From Acidimicrobiaceae bacterium (GTDB taxonomy: Bacteria; Actinomycetota; Acidimicrobiia; Acidimicrobiales; Aldehydirespiratoraceae), in assembly GCA_026706815.1 (NCBI GenBank), contig JAPOYA010000041.1, positions 166,500 to 221,917 of the forward strand: a stretch of DNA of 55,418 bases, read 5' to 3'. How positions within the stretch are numbered: the first letter of the stretch is position 1; every line of letters begins with the position of its first letter. Below the pieces are notes generated by a model. It saw only the letters and a list, made by a program, of their open reading frames with translations, was not told where the DNA came from and made no database searches. Positions 42,943-49,229 of this stretch are shown in pieces. A program made the position numbers and the translations under genes.

Positions 42943-44270
42943 CCCTTCCAATTGTGGCTGTGGTGGGCTGTCCGAACGTCGGCAAGTCGACGCTGGTCAA
43001 CCGGATTGTGGGACGTCGTGAGACCATCGTCGAGCCGCGCCCGGGAGTCACCCGGGACCGCAAGCTCCTGGAAGCGGAATGGCTAGGTCGTCATTTCCGC
43101 CTTCTCGACACGGGCGGTTGGACAGCCGACGGCGACCTGCTCGATGACAAGGTCTCAAAGCAATCCGAGTTGGCAATGGTGCAAAGCGATGTCGTGCTCT
43201 TTGTCATCGATGCCACTATCGGAGCGACGCCCGACGATCAGCAGGTGGTCAAACACTTGCGGCGTTCCAAGGCGCCGGTGCTGATAGTGGCCAACAAAGT
43301 CGACGACGCCAGCCACGAGCATGCGATCTGGGAGCTGATGGGACTGGGTCTGGGCGACCCGTTCCCGGTCAGTGCTTTGCACGGGCGGGGAACCGGCGAT
43401 CTGCTCGATGAAGTGGTTCGTCTTCTGCCCGGCGACCCGAGCGACACGCCCGCAGTACCCGCTGACCACGATCCCGCGGCGCATGATCCGAACATGTTCG
43501 CGGTGGCACTGGTAGGGCGCCCCAACGTTGGCAAGTCGACGCTGTTCAATCGGTTGATCGGCGAGGAACGCGCCATCGTCCACGACCAGCCTGGCACTAC
43601 CCGCGATGCCATCGACACAATCGTGGAAACCGACCGCGGTCCGATCCGTTTCATCGACACGGCCGGGATGCGCCGCAAAGCGCGGATAGCCGAGGACACC
43701 GAGTACTACTCGCTGCTTCGAGCCCTCAAAGCCGTCGACAGTTCCGATGTTGCGCTGTTGGTGATCGACTCCACCGTCGGCGTCACTCACCAGGACCAGC
43801 GTCTCGCCGAACGGGTCGACGGGGCCGGCTGCCCGATCGTGATTCTGCTCAACAAATGGGAACTGCTCGACACCGTCAAGCGAACCAAGATCGCTGTCGA
43901 TGTGGAGCGCAAACTCGGATTCTTGGGTGACTCTCCGGTTCTGCGAATCAGCGCCCTTACCGGCAAAGGGGTGAATCGTCTGTGGCCGGCGATCCAGACG
44001 TCAGTTGTCGAATACCGCACCAGGATCCCAACCCGCGACGTCAACAAAGCCATCCGGTCAGCGCAAGCCGCACAGCCCGCGCCGCGCGGGGCTCGGGTGC
44101 TGTACGCCACCCAAGGAGCGACCGACCCACCGACATTCGTCCTGTTCGTCAACAGGGAACTGCCGAGAACCTATATGCGCTATATCGAGCGTCGGCTGCG
44201 CGAAGAGTTCGGATTGGGTTCGACTCCGATCAAGCTGAGGGTGCGCAAGCGCGGCGAGCAACCGTCGTAA
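42939..44270 (+). CDS. der: Ribosome-assembly GTPase Der (EngA)
   Basis: The 443-residue protein has two consecutive G domains: GCPNVGKSTLVNRIVG (about 8), DTGGW, NKVD, then GRPNVGKSTLFNRLIG (about 190), DTAGMRRKARI, NKWEL, and a C-terminal KH-like domain ending SRPIKLRVRKR-like (STPIKLRVRKRGEQ). It acts in 50S assembly. The start overlaps the DUF512 stop. An unusually Pro/Asp-rich linker (PGDPSDTPAVPADHDPAAHD) joins the two G domains. Confidence 0.96.
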   Translation: MTLPIVAVVGCPNVGKSTLVNRIVGRRETIVEPRPGVTRDRKLLEAEWLGRHFRLLDTGGWTADGDLLDDKVSKQSELAMVQSDVVLFVIDATIGATPDDQQVVKHLRRSKAPVLIVANKVDDASHEHAIWELMGLGLGDPFPVSALHGRGTGDLLDEVVRLLPGDPSDTPAVPADHDPAAHDPNMFAVALVGRPNVGKSTLFNRLIGEERAIVHDQPGTTRDAIDTIVETDRGPIRFIDTAGMRRKARIAEDTEYYSLLRALKAVDSSDVALLVIDSTVGVTHQDQRLAERVDGAGCPIVILLNKWELLDTVKRTKIAVDVERKLGFLGDSPVLRISALTGKGVNRLWPAIQTSVVEYRTRIPTRDVNKAIRSAQAAQPAPRGARVLYATQGATDPPTFVLFVNRELPRTYMRYIERRLREEFGLGSTPIKLRVRKRGEQPS

Positions 44271-44280
44271 TGGGGTGTGT

Positions 44281-44305
44281 CGCCCGGTTATAGTTGTGCC
44301 GGGCG
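44281..44305 (+). promoter_or_regulatory. Inverted repeat around the -10 box of the SpoIIE gene
   Basis: Perfect 7-bp arms (CGCCCGG and CCGGGCG) flank 11 nt that hold the -10-like box TATAGT (44289-44294). A bound regulator here would block the promoter. It also could form a hairpin as the tail of the der transcript, but no T-run follows. Confidence 0.45.
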
Positions 44306-44369
44306 AAGCCGGCTCGGCTGCTAAGGCGAGTTTCTTGGAGGGAACCGGCTCAACGCAACGGGAGCCACG
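44302..44369 (+). promoter_or_regulatory. Structured leader of the SpoIIE-phosphatase mRNA
   Basis: This is one of few genes here with a real 5' leader. GGCTC (44347) can pair with GAGCC (44362), which holds the ribosome binding site (GGGAG) 3-8 nt before the ATG. The sequence CCGGCTC occurs twice (44309 and 44345), so two alternative pairings with the same GAGCC are possible. I cannot match it to a known riboswitch class. Confidence 0.35.
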
Positions 44370-45452
44370 ATGACAACTATCATTCTCGCTACTCTCGCAG
44401 TTCTCAGCACGGCGACGTCTGTCGTCTACGCTCGCTCGGCCCGTCGCCGGTTGCGCCTCGCTCATTTGATCGAGACCGACACAGCCGATGATCGGGAAGG
44501 GCATTCGCTCGCTTTCGCTGCCTATCGCAAAGAAGCTCATACGTCGGTTGTGTATGCGCTGATTGCGCCTGCCGCGGCGGCGGTGGCCGTATTCGACGGC
44601 GCCAACGTGACTGCAGCGATCTTCGGCCTGCTGATCGTGCCTGCCGGCGCCGCTCTATGGTGGTCGCGCACCCTTGCCCGCGAGGCTCGCATGGCCCGCA
44701 ACCGATACGACATCGAGCGCCGTGCCTCAGAGGCGCTGGAGCAGGAGCAGCTGGCGCCCAAGGCATGGGCCGCCCGTCTCGCCCCTGAGCAGGTTCCTGA
44801 CTTCCCGGGCTTTGAGATCGGCCGTGTCTACCAGGCCGGTTCGGGACTGATGGCCGGAGACTTCTTCGATGTGCACCGTGTGGGACCCACCAGGGTCGCC
44901 GCGGTGATCGGTGATGTGGCCGGTCACGGCATCGAGTCTTCGATCACCGCCTTTCAAGCGAAGTACCTGCTGAGGGTGTTTCTGCGCCAGTTCCGCGATC
45001 CGGCGCAGGCCTTCGAGGAACTCAACGAGCAGCTTGCGTCCGGCGACCGCCACGAGGAGTTCATTTCTGCCGCGGTGGTAGTGTTCGACACTGAGGCGGG
45101 GACATTGCGTTGTGCATCTGCGGGGCACCCGGCTGTGTTCTTCTTTCAGGAGGACGGCGTGAAGCCGCTGCGCTCCACAGGCCCGCTGCTGATGCTCGAC
45201 TCCAATGCGACCTATTTCTCCAGGGAGATTCCAATGGAGAGCGGCGACATGATCGTCATGTACACCGACGGTCTTGCCGAGGCCCGCGCTGGAGGGTCGT
45301 TGTTCGGCGAGGACCGCATAATCAAGACCGCGGAACGGGAACTGAACGCACCGCCCGATGTGTTGTGCAAAGCTCTGCTCGACGCGGCGAAGGATCACGC
45401 GGGCGGGATCATCGACGACGACACCGCGGTCATGGCGATTCGTCGCGACTGA
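44370..45452 (+). CDS. Membrane SpoIIE/PP2C-type serine phosphatase
   Basis: The 360-residue protein has three hydrophobic segments (about 1-18, 50-70, 72-95), a short coiled linker, and a SpoIIE/RsbU phosphatase domain (about 140-358). Metal-binding aspartates are seen in AGDFFDVHRV, VIGDVAGHGI and MYTDGLAEAR, and DDDTAVMAIRR at the end. Such enzymes dephosphorylate anti-sigma antagonists in stress switching; no such partner is adjacent. Translation starts at an ATG with GGGAG that can be hidden in a hairpin. Confidence 0.85.
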   Translation: MTTIILATLAVLSTATSVVYARSARRRLRLAHLIETDTADDREGHSLAFAAYRKEAHTSVVYALIAPAAAAVAVFDGANVTAAIFGLLIVPAGAALWWSRTLAREARMARNRYDIERRASEALEQEQLAPKAWAARLAPEQVPDFPGFEIGRVYQAGSGLMAGDFFDVHRVGPTRVAAVIGDVAGHGIESSITAFQAKYLLRVFLRQFRDPAQAFEELNEQLASGDRHEEFISAAVVVFDTEAGTLRCASAGHPAVFFFQEDGVKPLRSTGPLLMLDSNATYFSREIPMESGDMIVMYTDGLAEARAGGSLFGEDRIIKTAERELNAPPDVLCKALLDAAKDHAGGIIDDDTAVMAIRRD

Positions 45453-45469
45453 TCCCTGCGCCGACTTCG

Positions 45470-45685
45470 ATGCCTTGGTGTACGTCGTGTGATCGGAATT
45501 GGACTCCAACGTCTTTGACGACTGCAGGCACCTGCCCCGAGTGTGGCGAGTCCGTCGAACCGACCCCTGGTGTGGAGCATTCGCCGCAGGCTTACCGCCC
45601 ACCATGGCATTTCTGGCTCGGCGTGGCTGCCGCCGTTGTCTACCTCGGCTGGCGAGCCATCGACGGCCTGCTCCTGCTGTTCTGA
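45470..45685 (+). CDS. Small zinc-ribbon protein with C-terminal membrane helix
   Basis: The 71-residue protein has CTSC and CPEC pairs 24 residues apart, a typical zinc ribbon, then a Pro-rich linker and one hydrophobic helix (FWLGVAAAVVYLGWRAIDGLLLLF). It starts at the ATG at 45470, 17 nt after the phosphatase stop, so the two are probably co-transcribed. It has coding-like composition and a sensible architecture; function is unknown. Confidence 0.65.
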   Translation: MPWCTSCDRNWTPTSLTTAGTCPECGESVEPTPGVEHSPQAYRPPWHFWLGVAAAVVYLGWRAIDGLLLLF

Positions 45686-45751
45686 GGGCGTGTGAGCTCG
45701 GGCGCGGGCAAATCGGTAGTGCTGGATCCGAGGAATAGCAGGCTAACAGAC

Positions 45752-45789
45752 TGAGAAATAGTAGTGACTTATAGTGAGAAATAGTAGTG
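45752..45789. repeat. Two direct 15-bp repeats before the DUF4143 gene
   Basis: TGAGAAATAGTAGTG occurs at 45752-45766 and 45775-45789, 23 bp apart (about two helical turns). The second copy overlaps the -10 box TAGTGT (45785-45790), which lies 6 nt before the GTG. They look like tandem regulator sites. Confidence 0.6.
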
Positions 45790-45796
45790 TAAAGAC

Positions 45797-47071
45797 GTGG
45801 AAATCGAATATCAGACTCGCGTCGTAGACGATCAGCTCGACAGGGTTCTCAAGGGACTGCCTGCCGTGTGTCTTGAGGGGCCCCGGGCGGTAGGCAAGAC
45901 ATCGACCGCTCTGCAGCGGGCCCGCACCGTCTACGATCTGGACGATCCACAGACCCTGGCACTCGTTGATGCCGATCCCAGACGGCTTGTGCGTGGCGAC
46001 GCCCCGATCTTCATCGATGAATGGCAGCGGTATCCGGCTTCGTGGGACCTCGTACGCCGGGCGGTCGATCAAGGTGCCGGACCGGGCACCTTTCTTCTCG
46101 CTGGGTCTGCCTCCCCGACGAATGCGCCCACCCACTCGGGTGCCGGTCGTATCGTCACGCTGCGGATGAGGCCCATGAGCCAATTCGAGCGTCGCTCGGA
46201 GACGCCTTCTGTGAGCCTCTCGCAGTTGCTCGCGGGAGAACGCCCTGACATCGCTGGGGAGACCGATGTCACGCTTGATCACTATGCTCGAGAAGTTTGT
46301 GACTCTGGGTTCCCGGGTGTGCGTCGGGCAGGTCCTGACGTTCGACCCGACCTGCTCGACGGATACCTCGACCGGGCGACCGACCACGACCTGCTACTGA
46401 TGGGTCACCGTGTGCGGCGCCCCGGGAACGTTCGACGCTGGTTGGCTGCTTACGCGGCGGCCTCCTCGACCACGGCCAGCTACGAGACGATCAGGGACGC
46501 TTCCACCGGTGGAGAGTCCGCCAAACCGGCCAAGACCACCACCACCGTCTACCGTGACTTGCTTGAGGCGATGTGGCTTGTCGATCCGCTGCAGGCGTGG
46601 TGGCCGCTGGGCAACCCCTTGAGTCGACTCAAACGTGGTCCTAAGCATCACCTCGCCGACCCCGCCCTGGCCGCACGGTTGCTTGGTGCGACGGCCTCAG
46701 GATTTGTGAGTGGCAGCCCATCGGCGGTTCGCGGGCTTGGCGCGGGGCCGCTGCTCGGAGCGCTGTTCGAGTCGCTGGTCACCTTGGATGTGCGGGTCTA
46801 CGCCCAGGCTGCAGGAGCGGCCGTGGGGCATCTGCGAACCTGGAACGATGATCGTGAGATCGATCTGATTGTCGAGAAGGACCGGCGGATACTTGCCGTC
46901 GAAGTCAAGATGACAGCCACCCCGGGCAGCGAGGACACCGCCCATCTACGTTGGCTCAGTGAGCGCCTCGGGTCCGACCTGGCTGACGCGATAATTGTCA
47001 CCACCGGCCGCCATGCTTATCGCGACCCTTACGGAATCGCAGTGGTACCAGCGGTGTTGCTCGGCCCCTGA
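45797..47071 (+). CDS. AAA ATPase with DUF4143 domain
   Basis: The 424-residue protein has an N-terminal P-loop (LEGPRAVGKTSTALQ, about 27-41), a Walker B-like IFIDEWQRYP, the sensor region TFLLAGSAS, and a C-terminal DUF4143 nuclease-like part (about 210-400) with RTWNDDREIDLIVEKDRRILAVEVKM, matching the D-E-x-K pattern of restriction-like nucleases. This family is common in accessory regions; some are linked to toxin-antitoxin or defence roles, none firmly. It starts at a GTG 6 nt after a -10 box. It opens the accessory end of the window. Confidence 0.85.
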   Translation: MEIEYQTRVVDDQLDRVLKGLPAVCLEGPRAVGKTSTALQRARTVYDLDDPQTLALVDADPRRLVRGDAPIFIDEWQRYPASWDLVRRAVDQGAGPGTFLLAGSASPTNAPTHSGAGRIVTLRMRPMSQFERRSETPSVSLSQLLAGERPDIAGETDVTLDHYAREVCDSGFPGVRRAGPDVRPDLLDGYLDRATDHDLLLMGHRVRRPGNVRRWLAAYAAASSTTASYETIRDASTGGESAKPAKTTTTVYRDLLEAMWLVDPLQAWWPLGNPLSRLKRGPKHHLADPALAARLLGATASGFVSGSPSAVRGLGAGPLLGALFESLVTLDVRVYAQAAGAAVGHLRTWNDDREIDLIVEKDRRILAVEVKMTATPGSEDTAHLRWLSERLGSDLADAIIVTTGRHAYRDPYGIAVVPAVLLGP

Positions 47072-47151
47072 GCTTCGGTACGCCACTGAGCGGGTTACTT
47101 TCTGACGGGGGCGTGTGAGCGCGGGTGCAGGCCAGTATTGTCGCCGACTCA

Positions 47152-47229
47152 CAGGCCGTGGCGCAGCTTGGTTAGCGAGTCGGTCTGGGGGACAGAACGT
47201 CGGAGGTTCAAATCTTCTCCGCCCGACCA
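47152..47229 (+). tRNA. tRNA-Pro (anticodon GGG), divergent
   Basis: A 78-nt cloverleaf ends in encoded CCA. The D-arm GGCGCAGCTTGGTTAGCG and the T-arm GGTTCAAATC are typical of tRNA-Pro, and the anticodon loop CTGGGGG gives anticodon GGG. However the acceptor stem has two mismatches (positions 2-71 and 6-67 by my count), the anticodon stem has one, and the T-stem has two G-T pairs. It may be a poorly conserved or decaying gene. An accessory region begins right after it. Confidence 0.7.
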
Positions 47230-47253
47230 ATTGGAGCAGGTGAGAGCACGTTT

Positions 47254-47485
47254 CTAAGCCACGCCTAACAATTGATCACTCCAAGCCTGAGCTTGAGCTT
47301 TATCCCAGAATTCGTCGGGTTCCTCGGGATGTCGCAGATAGGCCGCTCGGTCGGCTTCGGCCAGAGCGTGTCTCACTTCGGCTGCGACACCCTCTCGAGC
47401 GGCGGCAGAAATATTGAGCTGTAGCTTCCGGCCCTGTTCAGCGAGCTCTTTGTCGAGAGTAAAAGGTGGTGCGTGTAGTCGCCAT
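47254..47485 (-). pseudogene. Orphan antitoxin-like gene with one frameshift
   Basis: On the minus strand, ATG at 47485 gives MATTRTTF. The next frame then continues TLDKELAEQGRKLQLNISA, EGVAAEVRHALAEADRAAYL and HPEEPDEFWDKAQAQAWSD to a stop at 47254. One extra base in the AAAA run at 47461-47464 explains the switch. Without it the product is a 76-residue antitoxin resembling MazE/CcdA-type proteins. No toxin gene lies downstream, where it would be expected, because the tRNA-Pro gene is there. A similar N-terminus (MATTRTTFTLDKELA) is common in such antitoxins. Confidence 0.5.
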
Positions 47486-47728
47486 CATCTGGATCTATCA
47501 ATTCTGATAGCAGCAAGGCATCCCAGTACCTCACAGGCGATCAACTCGGTCCTCCTCTAGAACCTCAGACGGTGTGGCGGAGGGAAACGTTCGTCTGTCG
47601 GACGGTAGTGGGACGGTGACTCTCAACCTTGTCCAAACGCCTATGACTCAGTAAGTGAGCGCTGACGGATCCAAGTCAACGTCAACTGAAGTGGGAGCAT
47701 TCACGACCTGAACAGATAAATATCCTAG
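47486..47728. other. Stretch without a recognised gene
   Basis: I see no convincing gene here. The region is richer in A+T than the core genes. A short open stretch on the minus strand just upstream of the antitoxin remnant (near 47490-47560, VACEVLGCLAAIRIDRS-like) may be a further remnant. Confidence 0.3.
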
Positions 47729-47734
47729 TATAAT
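47729..47734 (+). promoter_or_regulatory. -10 box of the XRE/glycosylase operon (TATAAT)
   Basis: A perfect TATAAT lies 6 nt before the ATG at 47741, with no ribosome binding site. This predicts a leaderless transcript starting at the ATG. No clear -35 is seen. Confidence 0.65.
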
Positions 47735-47740
47735 AAACGT

Positions 47741-47998
47741 ATGCCAAGAGAGAAGATCGTTGAGTCGGAGCGCAAGCGCGGGGTCGACCTTGGCGAGGCG
47801 CTCCAAAGAGAGCGCAAAGCTAGGGAGCATTCACAGAGTCAGCTAGCGAGGGAGGCGAACGTCTCGGTTGACAGCCTCCGGCGCATTGAGCAGGGACACG
47901 TAGCGAACCCAGGTGTGTTCACGGTGTCTGCGTTATCTGATGCGCTCGATCGACCTTTGAGTTATTTCGTGAAACCACAAAAGCGGAGGCCGACGTGA
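47741..47998 (+). CDS. XRE-family transcriptional regulator
   Basis: The 85-residue protein is a single Cro/C1-type HTH domain: LGEALQRERKAREHSQSQLA, then NVSVDSLRRIEQGHVANPGVFT and LSDALDRPLSYFV. Short size fits an operon-specific controller. Its TGA overlaps the GTG of the glycosylase gene (GTGA), so the two are translated together. It probably regulates the operon, which starts with a consensus TATAAT. Confidence 0.85.
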   Translation: MPREKIVESERKRGVDLGEALQRERKAREHSQSQLAREANVSVDSLRRIEQGHVANPGVFTVSALSDALDRPLSYFVKPQKRRPT

Positions 47999-48747
47999 CA
48001 CTTGGCGTCGTTCTCGGTCCAGTCGTCGATCCGCACTGTGGTCGAGACAGTGACGACCTCCTGAGTTTTTCCGTTGGCCGTGAGGACTGGAGCGTTCAGT
48101 GGGGACGGTTCGACGCCTTTGGGACAGCCGCATACTGGGTTGACCAGACCATCAGAGATGACTACGCCGACAAGGTTGAGTTGCTGGCGCGTAGCGCGGA
48201 CTTGCAGTCAGAGACCATATTCTGTCTATTAGGCGGCTATGGCGTCACCGCAGAGTCGGCTAAAGCCGCCCACAGCGTGGTTATGGGCGTGTTACAGACC
48301 CAACTGGAAGCAGAACCAGGGGAAATCGAGAGCGCCCTAAGAAGACCACTGCCGGGCGGTCTCGGCAGGTATCGGTTCCCTCGTCAGCGAGCGACCCGCG
48401 TGGTGGAGGCCGTACGACGGTTACGCATAAAGCCACCTCCAGAGGATCCATTGCTGCTCCGCGAGTATCTTCTCGGAATAAATGGCATCGGCCCAAAGAC
48501 TGCGGCATGGATCGTCAGGAACGTCACAGGAACACCAGAGGTGGCGATCATCGATATCTGGCTGATCAGAGCGCTGACCTTGAATGGGATATTCAGACGC
48601 GATTGGCGGGTGGATCGGCACTACCAGCGTTATGAGGCTGCCTTCTTTCAGTATGCAGCCCACGGTCGGGTGCTCCCGGGAGCGCTCGACTTGTGTATCT
48701 GGGAGCAGGCTAGAAGGGTCGGCCATTCACACTTCGCCACAACCTAA
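47995..48747 (+). CDS. OGG-like HhH-GPD DNA glycosylase (8-oxoguanine glycosylase fold)
   Basis: The 250-residue protein has a helix-hairpin-helix GPD fold. The HhH is LLGINGIGPKTAAWIVRN (159-176) with Lys168 at the catalytic lysine position of OGG enzymes, and Asp187 in AIIDIWLIRA at the catalytic aspartate. Both are kept, so it may be an active bifunctional glycosylase or may bind a modified base. Related OGG-like proteins are accessory parts of type IV CBASS and neighbours of QueC in conflict systems. It is coupled to an XRE regulator and followed by a Gly-rich small protein and a QueC fusion. Confidence 0.75.
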   Translation: MTLGVVLGPVVDPHCGRDSDDLLSFSVGREDWSVQWGRFDAFGTAAYWVDQTIRDDYADKVELLARSADLQSETIFCLLGGYGVTAESAKAAHSVVMGVLQTQLEAEPGEIESALRRPLPGGLGRYRFPRQRATRVVEAVRRLRIKPPPEDPLLLREYLLGINGIGPKTAAWIVRNVTGTPEVAIIDIWLIRALTLNGIFRRDWRVDRHYQRYEAAFFQYAAHGRVLPGALDLCIWEQARRVGHSHFATT

Positions 48748-48822
48748 CCTGGTGCATCCAAGAGAACTTGTTCAATCAGTTGTAGCATTTCCTATCTTCC
48801 CCTAGAGAAAGCTGAGAACGAC

Positions 48823-49164
48823 ATGGGAGGTGGTGGAGGAGGCGATTATCGGGTCCCGACGGGCCCAGGCAAGCCTGAGCTGTCCGCCGAGGACATCTGT
48901 ATGTCGATGTCCTTCACAACCGAGCTTCAGCCTGTACCAGGCGGGTCCATCCACCAGAAGGGGGACGTTTTGCCAGTCTTGCCTACGGCAGCGGGCGCTG
49001 GCACGGCGTTTGTTGTCGTCGACGATAGTGGTGAGGTCGTCGGCACCATTATTGAGAGAACAGCCGATTTGCAGCGATGCACGGATCTTGGGTTTTCATT
49101 TGAGGCAGAGGTTCAAGAGGTGTTTCTAGACACGCACACGGTCCTAGTGAGGGCCGCCCTTTAA
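48823..49164 (+). CDS. Small protein with MGGGGGGDY N-terminus, possible modification target
   Basis: The 113-residue protein starts MGGGGGGDYRVPTGPG and then has SAEDICMSMSF, PGGSIHQKGDVLPVL, and a beta-rich C-terminal half (FVVVDDSGEVVGTII, FSFEAEVQEVF). The six glycines directly after Met would leave an exposed N-terminal Gly after Met removal. QatB of Qat defence systems and CD-NTases of type IV CBASS also begin Met-Gly. As I recall, QueC-like Cap9 attaches a deazaguanine to such a glycine. I therefore infer this is the partner of the QueC domain encoded 65 nt downstream. I do not recognise a domain. Function is inferred from context only. Confidence 0.6.
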   Translation: MGGGGGGDYRVPTGPGKPELSAEDICMSMSFTTELQPVPGGSIHQKGDVLPVLPTAAGAGTAFVVVDDSGEVVGTIIERTADLQRCTDLGFSFEAEVQEVFLDTHTVLVRAAL

Positions 49165-49229
49165 CGTCGGGTCCGAGAAAAGACGACAGGTTTGATCAGT
49201 AGAGCAGTATCGACGATCGGCACAACAGC

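Noticed and set aside
44302..44369. A known riboswitch (c-di-GMP, c-di-AMP, ZTP, guanidine) before the SpoIIE gene
   Set aside because: I could not match the conserved core of any of these classes, so only an unassigned structured leader is claimed.
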